This document shows, in pieces, positions 1 through 5,968 of a stretch of 6,488 nt of DNA (within the stretch, counting starts at the first letter, position 1; each line of letters begins with the position of its first letter). The stretch covers positions 1-6,488 of the forward strand of contig JAJRPU010000077.1 in assembly GCA_024280615.1 (NCBI GenBank). The letters are read 5' to 3'. The stretch comes from Bacteroidota bacterium. GTDB lineage: Bacteria; Bacteroidota; Bacteroidia; JAADEI01. The notes under the pieces were generated by a model. That model searched no databases, was not told the DNA's origin, and saw only the letters and a list, made by a program, of their open reading frames with translations. Made by a program: the position numbers and the translations under genes.

Positions 1-1
1 C

Positions 2-247
2 GTGCCAATTAAAACCAAATGCATTCAAGACAACTGGGACCTTAGTGTTTTACGTGCAACAAGTGTAGTAAGAATTCTAACAGAAGAATATGGCGTCGAC
101 CCTAAAATTTTAGTTGCTGCCGGACGCGGTGAGTTTGACCCAGTTGCATCAAATGATACTCCTGAGGGAAGGGCAAAGAATAGGCGAACGGAAATCATCT
201 TAATACCCAAGCTTGACAAAATAATGCAATTGCTTGAAACAAAATAG
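2..247 (+). CDS. OmpA-family protein, C-terminal fragment (5' end outside window)
   Basis: This is the last 81 codons of an OmpA/MotB-type C-terminal domain, which binds peptidoglycan non-covalently in the periplasm and anchors the outer membrane to the cell wall. The GTG at position 2 is almost certainly an internal valine and not a start: family members read GHTDNVPI at this point, and the fragment begins VPI. Visible family signatures are NWDLSVLRA with the following helix, then GRGEFDPVASNDTPEGRAKNRRTEI, in which the NRRTEI segment carries the conserved arginines. The N-terminal part (barrel, coiled coil or lipoprotein anchor) is not in the window, so the full architecture is unknown. The gene ends with TAG, 35 bases before the next start. 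The domain assignment is secure; the exact protein type is not. Confidence 0.88.
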   Translation: MPIKTKCIQDNWDLSVLRATSVVRILTEEYGVDPKILVAAGRGEFDPVASNDTPEGRAKNRRTEIILIPKLDKIMQLLETK

Positions 248-259
248 CGTTAAAAGTAC

Positions 260-267
260 TAAACTTG
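260..267 (+). promoter_or_regulatory. possible weak -7 element (TAAACTTG)
   Basis: TAAACTTG matches the Bacteroidota -7 consensus TAnnTTTG at all but one fixed position and lies 15 bases before the ATG of the haem lipoprotein gene. The nearest TTG upstream (234-236) is 23 bases away, slightly longer than the usual spacing to a -33 element. It could drive the lipoprotein-hutU-ridA cluster, but the match is imperfect and the gap is short enough for read-through from the OmpA-like gene. Confidence 0.22.
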
Positions 268-282
268 TAAAATAAACCAGCT

Positions 283-921
283 ATGAAGAATTTGTTCATT
301 ACTCTTGTTGTGCTGGGCATAATAGGGATTGTTGCTTGCCAATCCGGTCAGGACACTGATGCACAAGAAGAACCACAGGCAACTCCACAAACCAAAGAAA
401 CAACTTCCTACAACATTGAGGATAGCGTCAAGGTGATAGGTAAGAAAGCAGCAATGACTACTTTCAAGGCTCTTTCAGCAGAAGTAATCAGGGCTATTAG
501 GGATGGAGGTCCCCAGCATGCTATTAAATACTGCAATGTCCGAGCTAATCCATTAGTAGATTCAGTGAGCAAATCCTTAGGAGTTAAAATAGCCCGTGTT
601 TCTCACAAGAGAAGAAATCCTGCCAACTCAGCTAATGCTTATGAACGTGAACTGATAAAAAGATACATTGAACAATTGAAAGCAGGAGAAAAACCTTCCC
701 CGGTTGTGGTAAATGTTGACACGGGATACATATTCTATGCTCCGATAGTCATTGAAAAACCGTTGTGCCTGACCTGTCATGGAGTCGTAGGGCGAGAACT
801 ATCACCTGAACTGCACGAATTCATCAAACAACATTACCCAACCGATTCAGCATACAACTTCAGAATGGGTGACCTGAGGGGACTCTGGAAAATATTTGTT
901 CCCAAAGAAAAAGTATCATGA
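283..921 (+). CDS. Lipoprotein with Tll0287-like c-type haem domain (DUF3365)
   Basis: This 212-residue protein is predicted to be an exported lipoprotein that binds one c-type haem. Residues 1-19 form a short lipoprotein signal: a lysine, a hydrophobic stretch, and a lipobox ending at Cys19 (GIVAC). Residues 20-45 are a polar Gln/Glu/Thr linker. The rest matches the Tll0287-like domain: a Cys84 segment (KYCNVRANP), the RVSHKRRNPAN segment at about 105-115, a haem-attachment motif C162-L-T-C165-H166, and a terminal YPTDSAYNFRMGDLRGLW segment. In the cyanobacterial prototype, as I recall, the haem sits in a PAS-like fold with Cys and His axial ligands. By analogy Cys84 may be the second ligand here; that is inference. 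The domain is found alone and in sensor proteins, and redox or gas sensing has been suggested for it, but the role here is unknown. The stop codon overlaps the hutU start (ATGA). Confidence 0.85.
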   Translation: MKNLFITLVVLGIIGIVACQSGQDTDAQEEPQATPQTKETTSYNIEDSVKVIGKKAAMTTFKALSAEVIRAIRDGGPQHAIKYCNVRANPLVDSVSKSLGVKIARVSHKRRNPANSANAYERELIKRYIEQLKAGEKPSPVVVNVDTGYIFYAPIVIEKPLCLTCHGVVGRELSPELHEFIKQHYPTDSAYNFRMGDLRGLWKIFVPKEKVS

Positions 922-2594
922 CAACAGTTGTAAGGGACCTACGGGCACCAAGGGGCACGCAGAAAACATGCAAGGGATGGCTTCAGGAAGCTGCATACAG
1001 AATGCTGCTTAACAATCTAGACCCTGAAGTTGCAGAAAAACCCGAAGAGTTAATTGTCTATGGCGGAATAGGGAAAGCAGCACGCAATTGGGAAGCTTTC
1101 CATAAGATAGTTAAAGCCCTTCACGACTTAGAGAACGATGAAACACTTCTGATTCAGTCCGGTAAACCAGTAGGTATATTCAAAACCCATCCGTTAGCCC
1201 CAAGAGTACTAATAGCTAATTCAAATCTTGTACCCAAGTGGGCAACGTGGGATGTGTTCTATGAATTGGAGAAGAAGGGCTTAATTATGTTTGGTCAGAT
1301 GACCGCCGGCTCTTGGATATACATTGGTTCTCAAGGAATCGTCCAGGGAACTTATGAAACATTCCTGTCCCTTGCCAACAAGCACTATGGAGGCACTCTA
1401 AAAGGGAAGTTAATTGTTACTGCTGGCTTGGGAGGCATGGGTGGTGCCCAGCCTTTAGCAATCACAATGAATGAAGGTGTGTGCCTGGCTGCTGAAATGG
1501 AACCGTGGAGAATAGAGAAACGAATCAAAACAGGCTATCTTGACGAATATTATACAGATTTAGATAAAGCAATTGATAGAGCCCTGGAAGCTAAAAAGAA
1601 AGAAGAGGCAATTTCTATAGCATATTTAGGAAATGCTGTTGACCTATTGGAACGCCTTATAGCAAGGGGAATAACACCGGATGCCCTTACTGACCAAACC
1701 AGTGCCCATGACCTCCTCAACGGCTATTACCCTGTAGGGCTTTCCTTAGAAGAAGCTCAGGAACTAAGACGAACCAATCCTAGGGAATATTTAAAACGAG
1801 CCAAGGAGAGCGTGGCAAGGCATGTTAATGCAATGCTGACATTGATGCGACAGGGTGCTGTAACCTTTGATTATGGCAATAATATCAGGGCACAAGCCTA
1901 TGAAGCGGGAGTTAAAGATGCTTTTGACTTCCCCGGATTTGTTCCTGAGTACATAAGACCTCTGTTCTGTGAAGGAAAAGGACCCTTCAGGTGGGTAGCC
2001 CTTTCAGGGGACCCGCAGGACATATACACAACAGACAAGATTTTAATGGAGTTATTCCCTGAGAACGAAGGACTGCATAGATGGCTCAGGCTGGCACAAA
2101 AAAAGATTAAGTTTCAAGGTTTGCCTGCCAGAATATGCTGGCTTGGTCTGGGAGAACGAGATAAGGCAGGATTGGCGTTCAACCACCTAGTTAAAACAGG
2201 AAAACTCAAAGGTCCCATAGTTATTGGAAGGGACCATCTGGACACAGGCTCCGTAGCCTCACCTTATCGTGAAACAGAAAATATGAAGGATGGTTCGGAC
2301 CCCATTGCAGATTGGCCTATATTGAACGCTTTGCTTAATGCCGTTAGCGGAGCCGCTTGGGTATCCTTTCACCACGGTGGTGGCGTCGGAATGGGTTATT
2401 CCCTTCACGCCGGGATGGTAGTTGTGGCTGATGGCTCAGAGGAAGCGGAAGAGAGGCTTGCAAGAGTCCTGTTCAATGACCCAGGAATAGGTGTAGTCAG
2501 ACATGCTGACGCAGGCTACGAACTTGCAAAGGAAACAGCAAGAAAATTCAACATTGACCTTGAGAAACGCTTAAATACACAAAAAAATGAGTAA
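918..2594 (+). CDS. hutU: Urocanate hydratase (urocanase)
   Basis: This cytoplasmic NAD+-dependent enzyme converts urocanate to 4-imidazolone-5-propionate, the second step of histidine degradation. At 558 residues it is the usual full length for the family (about 550-560). Family landmarks run through the whole protein: YGGIGKAARNW near residues 48-58, the FGQMTAGSWIYIGSQGIVQG block, the NAD-binding glycine-rich loop GLGGMGGAQ at 170-178, GLPARICWLGLGER with Cys407 (equivalent to catalytic-region Cys410 of the Pseudomonas putida enzyme), the RDHLDTGSVASPYRET block, and SFHHGGGVGMGYS from residue 483. Nothing essential appears to be missing. The ATG start overlaps the upstream stop by four bases (ATGA), and the 3' end overlaps the RidA gene by eight. 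The usual partners hutH, hutI and hutG/hutF are not in this window, so they must lie elsewhere or the pathway is incomplete. Confidence 0.97.
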   Translation: MTTVVRDLRAPRGTQKTCKGWLQEAAYRMLLNNLDPEVAEKPEELIVYGGIGKAARNWEAFHKIVKALHDLENDETLLIQSGKPVGIFKTHPLAPRVLIANSNLVPKWATWDVFYELEKKGLIMFGQMTAGSWIYIGSQGIVQGTYETFLSLANKHYGGTLKGKLIVTAGLGGMGGAQPLAITMNEGVCLAAEMEPWRIEKRIKTGYLDEYYTDLDKAIDRALEAKKKEEAISIAYLGNAVDLLERLIARGITPDALTDQTSAHDLLNGYYPVGLSLEEAQELRRTNPREYLKRAKESVARHVNAMLTLMRQGAVTFDYGNNIRAQAYEAGVKDAFDFPGFVPEYIRPLFCEGKGPFRWVALSGDPQDIYTTDKILMELFPENEGLHRWLRLAQKKIKFQGLPARICWLGLGERDKAGLAFNHLVKTGKLKGPIVIGRDHLDTGSVASPYRETENMKDGSDPIADWPILNALLNAVSGAAWVSFHHGGGVGMGYSLHAGMVVVADGSEEAEERLARVLFNDPGIGVVRHADAGYELAKETARKFNIDLEKRLNTQKNE

Positions 2595-2973
2595 GAAAAT
2601 AATAACCACAGACAGGGCACCGGCTCCTGTAGGGCCCTATTCACAAGCAGTGGAAGCAAATGGCTTCCTATTTGTTTCAGGACAAATATCTATTGACCCT
2701 TCTTCAGGAAACTTGGTTAAAGATTCCATTGAGGCAGAGACAAAGCAAATTATGGAAAACATAAAAGTTATTCTGGAAGCAAGAGGTTTATCTATGGAAA
2801 ACATTGTAGACGCAACAATTTTTATCACTGATATTGATTTCTTACCTGCCGTAAATAAGGTATATGGTGAATACTTCAAAGAAGGGAATGCCCCTGCAAG
2901 AAAAACAGTCGCTGTAAAAGACCTGCCTCTTGGAGCAAGGGTCGAAATATCTGTAATTGCAGTGATTGACTAG
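2587..2973 (+). CDS. RidA family reactive imine/enamine deaminase (YjgF/UK114)
   Basis: This small cytoplasmic protein (128 residues, the typical length) belongs to the RidA branch of the YjgF/YER057c/UK114 family. Members form trimers and hydrolyse reactive enamine/imine intermediates such as 2-aminoacrylate to keto acids plus ammonia, protecting PLP enzymes. Family motifs are APAPVGPYSQAV at 11-22, FVSGQI at 29-34, and NAPARKTVAVKDLPLGARVEI at 101-121. Arg105 and Glu120, the substrate-binding arginine and conserved glutamate of active RidA, fall at the canonical numbers, so an active deaminase is expected. The ATG lies inside the end of hutU with an eight-base overlap, which implies translational coupling. 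No Shine-Dalgarno sequence stands out. It could serve general imine clearance or a side reaction of the neighbouring amino-acid catabolism; the sequence cannot decide. Confidence 0.95.
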   Translation: MSKKIITTDRAPAPVGPYSQAVEANGFLFVSGQISIDPSSGNLVKDSIEAETKQIMENIKVILEARGLSMENIVDATIFITDIDFLPAVNKVYGEYFKEGNAPARKTVAVKDLPLGARVEISVIAVID

Positions 2974-2992
2974 CCCTATAAATGTCTAAGCC

Positions 2993-3008
2993 TTCTTCTT
3001 ATGAAGAA
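2993..3008 (+). terminator. weak hairpin after ridA-like gene
   Basis: TTCTTC (2993-2998) and GAAGAA (3003-3008) form a perfect six-base-pair stem with a TTAT loop, starting 19 bases after the RidA stop codon; four T residues follow at 3011-3014. Only two of the pairs are G-C, so it is a poor intrinsic terminator by itself. Its position, between the end of one gene cluster and the promoter of the next, is the main support. Confidence 0.28.
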
Positions 3009-3050
3009 CATTTTAACCACATTTCTATAACCTTTTAAGCACATTTTTCG

Positions 3051-3058
3051 TATCTTTG
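3051..3058 (+). promoter_or_regulatory. Bacteroidota-type -7 promoter element (TATCTTTG)
   Basis: TATCTTTG matches the Bacteroidota primary sigma factor -7 consensus TAnnTTTG exactly and lies 23 bases before the ATG of the DUF6089 barrel gene. This predicts transcription starting near 3064-3066 and a very short leader. No clear TTTG -33 element is seen at the usual spacing; only T-rich stretches are present there. The site falls in one of the few true intergenic gaps of the window, which supports it. Confidence 0.55.
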
Positions 3059-3081
3059 TAATATGGAAGAAAATTGCACTT

Positions 3082-3972
3082 ATGAAGGGGGTTATTTATA
3101 CCATGATTGGCTACCTTTTTTTAAATAGTTTGCCTGCTCTTGCTCAACTAGAAGCAGGGTTCACCTTGGGTGTAGCTAATGCTTTCACAGACCTTGGTGG
3201 AGGTAAAGACATTGGAAAGTTTGGAATTAAGGACCTTGATATAGCAGCTACAAGACCTGCTTTAGGGGGATTTTTAAGGCAAACGCCAAGTGCTTACTTT
3301 TCATGGAGGTTGCAGCTATCCTTGGCTTGGGTAACCGCTGACGATGATTTTGTGCCCACAAATTTGGCAGGTGCTCATCTGGCAAGATGGTATAGAAACC
3401 AAGACTTTAAAACAGCAATTGTTGAATTAGCATTCCTCAGTGAATTCAATATCTTGAGGTTTGAACATGGTAGATATAGATACAGGCACACTCCTTATGC
3501 AGTCGGGGGATTTGCACTTTTCTGGTTTGACCCAAGGGCTCGCGACGGAACAAGACTAAAACCTTTGCGAACTGAAGGGCAGGGCTTGCCTCAATACCCA
3601 GACCGAAAGCCTTATGCTTCTATACAACCGGCAATCCCACTCGGGTTTGGATACAAGTACAATATAAACAAAAACTGGACAATCGGCTTTGAGATGGTGT
3701 TCAAATTCACATTCACAGACTATTTGGACGACGTTAGCAAGACTTATCCTGACCCTGCATACTTCTATGAAGAATTTCCGGAACAACAGGCTCAAGTCAT
3801 GGATGCTTATTCAAACCGATGGCGTGAAAGATGTGAGACAGGAGATTGTCTAATCTTCAGGCCAGGGGACCAGCGGGGAGACCCCACTGACTATGACCAC
3901 TATGGATTCCTAGGAATGATAACAATAAGTTATTTGGTCAAACAAGGAAGACTATACTGCCCTAAATTTTAA
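3082..3972 (+). CDS. DUF6089 family outer-membrane beta-barrel protein
   Basis: This 296-residue exported protein resembles the Bacteroidota-specific DUF6089 family, which is predicted to form an outer-membrane beta barrel; no biochemical function is established for it that I know of. Residues 1-21 form a signal peptide (hydrophobic segment, likely cleaved after PALA before Gln22). The mature N-terminus (LEAGFTLGVANAFTDLGGG) looks like a first barrel strand. Family landmarks are HTPYAVGGFALFWFDP at about 136-151, LKPLRTEGQG at 159-168, IPLGFGYKYNIN near 185-196, TDYLDDVSKTY at 212-222, and a RGDP...YDHYGF segment near 265-276 before the last strand. It ends in CPKF. Alternating hydrophobic and aromatic residues fit strands. 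The ATG at 3082 is preferred: it gives a complete signal peptide, and a GGAAGA run sits 11 bases upstream. An upstream ATG at 3063 is out of frame. It has its own predicted promoter and may be the first gene of the downstream cluster. Confidence 0.82.
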   Translation: MKGVIYTMIGYLFLNSLPALAQLEAGFTLGVANAFTDLGGGKDIGKFGIKDLDIAATRPALGGFLRQTPSAYFSWRLQLSLAWVTADDDFVPTNLAGAHLARWYRNQDFKTAIVELAFLSEFNILRFEHGRYRYRHTPYAVGGFALFWFDPRARDGTRLKPLRTEGQGLPQYPDRKPYASIQPAIPLGFGYKYNINKNWTIGFEMVFKFTFTDYLDDVSKTYPDPAYFYEEFPEQQAQVMDAYSNRWRERCETGDCLIFRPGDQRGDPTDYDHYGFLGMITISYLVKQGRLYCPKF

Positions 3973-3994
3973 ATTTATAAACTCACTATCAACT

Positions 3995-4657
3995 GTGGCT
4001 GGCTGGAGCGAAGATATTATTAGTTGTACGCGATGCTCACGCTTGGTTACGTGGAGAAACAATGTATCTTTTAATAAACCTAAGCGATTTAGGCATTGGA
4101 TATACTGGGCTCGTCCTGTCCCAGGGTTCGGAGACCTCAATGCCGAACTTCTAATAGTTGGTCTGGCACCGGCTGCCCACGGAGGCAATCGCACAGGTAG
4201 GTTATTCACAGGAGATAGGTCTGGGGAATGGCTTTTTGAAGCCCTCCACAAATTTGGGTTTGCTTCCCATTCTCAAAGCAAACATTTCAATGACTCAATG
4301 AAACTTTACAATGCATACATAACCGCTGTCTGCAGGTGCGCTCCTCCGCAAAACAAACCTTCAACACAGGAATTAACAAATTGTCAGAATTTCCTTGAAA
4401 AAGACTTAAAGAATTTACCTAATCTTAAAGCAGTTCTTACGTTAGGTGGAATTGCAACCTCCTGGTTCGGGAAACTCATTGGGGAAAAGCTAGCTTTTCA
4501 ACACGGCAAAACGCAACAGGTAACATATAAGAACAAACGTCTAACCGTATTTATGTCCTATCATCCTAGCCAGCAAAACACTTTCACAGGACGCCTTACA
4601 AAACAAATGTGGCATAGGATTTTTGAAAACATAAAAAACTTTTTATCTTCAAAATAA
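3995..4657 (+). CDS. Uracil-DNA glycosylase, family 5 (UdgB), [4Fe-4S]
   Basis: This DNA-repair enzyme removes uracil (and, in studied family 5 members, some other deaminated bases such as hypoxanthine) from DNA to start base-excision repair. Evidence is strong along the whole 220 residues. Four cysteines placed as [4Fe-4S] ligands are Cys11, Cys14, Cys115 (RCAPPQNKP) and Cys130, with the 15-residue spacing between the last two seen in Thermus UdgB. The family stretches are YWARPVPGFGD (37-47), GLAPAAHGGNRTGR (56-69), FTGDRSG (71-77, Asp74 being the probable catalytic aspartate) and SYHPSQQNTFTGRLT (188-202). The start is GTG: the frame is open upstream only to a TAA at 3926-3928, with no ATG, GTG or TTG between. 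A GTG start also puts the first cysteine at the expected distance from the N-terminus. No Shine-Dalgarno is visible. It lies 22 bases after the barrel gene and 11 before prmA. Confidence 0.93.
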   Translation: MAGWSEDIISCTRCSRLVTWRNNVSFNKPKRFRHWIYWARPVPGFGDLNAELLIVGLAPAAHGGNRTGRLFTGDRSGEWLFEALHKFGFASHSQSKHFNDSMKLYNAYITAVCRCAPPQNKPSTQELTNCQNFLEKDLKNLPNLKAVLTLGGIATSWFGKLIGEKLAFQHGKTQQVTYKNKRLTVFMSYHPSQQNTFTGRLTKQMWHRIFENIKNFLSSK

Positions 4658-4668
4658 ATTCAGATTAT

Positions 4669-5514
4669 ATGCCACACAAACGGTGGCTCCAAATAAATTA
4701 TGACGTTCCTCGCAGGAAAATAAAACATTTCCTGAAGTGGGTCGAAAAACTTCCTATTGCCGGCATAGAGCGAAAAAAGAACTCATTTATTGTTTATATT
4801 CCCCAAAAAGTTCTATCAGATGAATTCATATATCCAAGGTTTGCAAGACTTTCAAACGTATCAACCATAGCAGAGAGAAACTGGAATGAAGAATGGGAAA
4901 AGAATTATGAACCTGTCTTTGATAGCGAAAGCGGATTATATATACGAGCACCATTTCACAAACTAAATCCTAAGGCAAAATTTGAAGTTGTTATAGAACC
5001 GGGAATGGCATTTGGAACAGGACACCACATAACTACTATGACAATAGCTAAACTCCTGATGGAAATTCCTTGTGAAGGGAAAAAAGTTTTAGACGTTGGC
5101 TGTGGCAGTGGAATACTTGGAATAATAGCTGCCAAGAGAGGGGCATCAAAAGTTGTGGGAATAGATATTGATGAGAATGCCCTTAATAACGCTGCAAGAA
5201 ACGCTTCACTCAATAATGTAAATATTGAACTGCATAAGGACTGGCAACATTTGCCAAATTCCAAATTTGACATTATCATAGCCAACATTGAACTTAATGC
5301 CCTTATTGATTTAATGCCACAATTTGACAAACATTTAAAGGGCGAAGGGTTACTTATTTTGAGTGGGATTATAAAGAAGCAAAGACTTCAATTACTTGAA
5401 CACGCTGAGTTGTTTAATTTTAAGCCCATCTTGATTAAAGATACGGGGGAATGGCAAGTGCTATTATTGTTTAAATCAATTAAATCTTGTGAAGATGACA
5501 AAAGAGATTCCTGA
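4669..5514 (+). CDS. prmA: Ribosomal protein L11 methyltransferase
   Basis: This cytoplasmic SAM-dependent enzyme trimethylates lysines and the N-terminus of ribosomal protein L11. The 281-residue length suits the shorter Bacteroidota form. The N-terminal third (1-60) would be the L11-binding domain, less conserved as usual, and NWNEEWEKNYEP (71-82) is a family linker motif. The catalytic Rossmann domain shows IEPGMAFGTGHH (109-120), which is highly characteristic of PrmA, then the SAM-binding motif DVGCGSGILGI (142-152), the acidic GIDIDENAL segment (164-172), IIANIELN (203-210) and LSGI (231-234). The reading frame appears intact. It begins 11 bases after udgB, and its last 20 bases overlap the thioesterase gene, so co-transcription is likely. 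The partner function is not obvious; in this phylum prmA is often embedded among unrelated housekeeping genes. Confidence 0.95.
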   Translation: MPHKRWLQINYDVPRRKIKHFLKWVEKLPIAGIERKKNSFIVYIPQKVLSDEFIYPRFARLSNVSTIAERNWNEEWEKNYEPVFDSESGLYIRAPFHKLNPKAKFEVVIEPGMAFGTGHHITTMTIAKLLMEIPCEGKKVLDVGCGSGILGIIAAKRGASKVVGIDIDENALNNAARNASLNNVNIELHKDWQHLPNSKFDIIIANIELNALIDLMPQFDKHLKGEGLLILSGIIKKQRLQLLEHAELFNFKPILIKDTGEWQVLLLFKSIKSCEDDKRDS

Positions 5515-5938
5515 AGAATTAAAACACTTCTTGCTTGAAAGGATAAAAGAATCAAATTTTGTTACTCACTTAGGCATTGATGCAGTTGAATATGAAGTTG
5601 GCAGGGTCCTTCTTAAAATGCCTGTCAAGGACTTCATGGTTAATCCTTATGGAGTGATACACGGCGGTGTTCTCTCCACGCTTGTGGACACGGCAATGGG
5701 CTTTGCCGCTTTCACTACAATCACACTTCCTGAGATGGTTGCAGCCGGAGAACTGAACATAAATTTTCTTAGGCCAGGCAAGGGTAGTAAAATCCTATTT
5801 GGCGAAGGGAAAGTATATAAACGAGGGAAACGCCTTATATTCTGTGAAGGAACGGTATGGGATGATATCAGTGAAGAACCTATCATCAAAGCCACTAGTA
5901 TAATGGTAGTTTTTAAATCAAAAGGAGTTAACGACTAA
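5495..5938 (+). CDS. PaaI-type hotdog-fold thioesterase
   Basis: This 147-residue protein is predicted to be a cytoplasmic acyl-CoA (or aryl-acyl-CoA) thioesterase of the PaaI/4HBT hotdog superfamily. The signature is NPYGVIHGGVLSTLVDTAMG at residues 50-69, with the HGG turn (56-58) at the head of the central helix and Asp65 in it as the likely catalytic acid. LNINFLRP (87-94) and KVYKRGKRLIFCEGTV (106-121) match the following strands. No phenylacetate genes are nearby, so the natural substrate is unknown; general CoA-ester clean-up is as likely as a dedicated pathway. The ATG at 5495 is chosen. An in-frame GTG at 5489 would add two residues and is a weaker alternative. Either start lies within the end of prmA (20- or 26-base overlap), so translation is probably coupled. 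The gene meets a minus-strand gene tail to tail 14 bases later. Confidence 0.88.
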   Translation: MTKEIPEELKHFLLERIKESNFVTHLGIDAVEYEVGRVLLKMPVKDFMVNPYGVIHGGVLSTLVDTAMGFAAFTTITLPEMVAAGELNINFLRPGKGSKILFGEGKVYKRGKRLIFCEGTVWDDISEEPIIKATSIMVVFKSKGVND

Positions 5939-5948
5939 TGGATATTAT

Positions 5949-5968
5949 CGTATCAGCGTATCAGCGTA
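5949..5968. repeat. 8-base tandem repeat (2.5 copies) at convergent gene ends
   Basis: CGTATCAG occurs twice in direct succession (5949-5956 and 5957-5964), followed by a further CGTA (5965-5968). The repeat covers the last codons and stop codon of the minus-strand secreted protein. On that strand the units read CTGATACG. Because eight is not a multiple of three, the second unit is read in another frame and provides the TGA stop. With a single unit, the frame would still read Leu-Ile-Arg and then TAA, so the duplication is probably neutral for the protein. Confidence 0.8.

Noticed and set aside
25..219. Minus-strand open frame antisense to the OmpA-like fragment
   Set aside because: It is the complement of a clearly coding, family-conserved sequence and its translation has no recognisable features.
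2637..2879. Minus-strand open frame inside the RidA gene
   Set aside because: Shadow of a well-conserved gene; no start context or protein motif supports it.
3063..3081. ATG at 3063 as the start of the barrel gene
   Set aside because: It is out of frame with the barrel coding sequence and would not give the signal peptide.
3556..3795. Minus-strand open frame inside the DUF6089 gene
   Set aside because: Antisense to the conserved barrel motifs, with no independent support.
3952..4251. Minus-strand open frame over the start of udgB
   Set aside because: Its length is explained by the conserved UdgB sequence on the opposite strand; the translation is low in recognisable features.
4956..5330. 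Minus-strand 124-codon open frame inside prmA
   Set aside because: It lies opposite the SAM-binding domain of prmA and shows no family resemblance.
5647..5895. Minus-strand open frame inside the thioesterase gene
   Set aside because: Opposite the hotdog signature; no evidence of coding on that strand.
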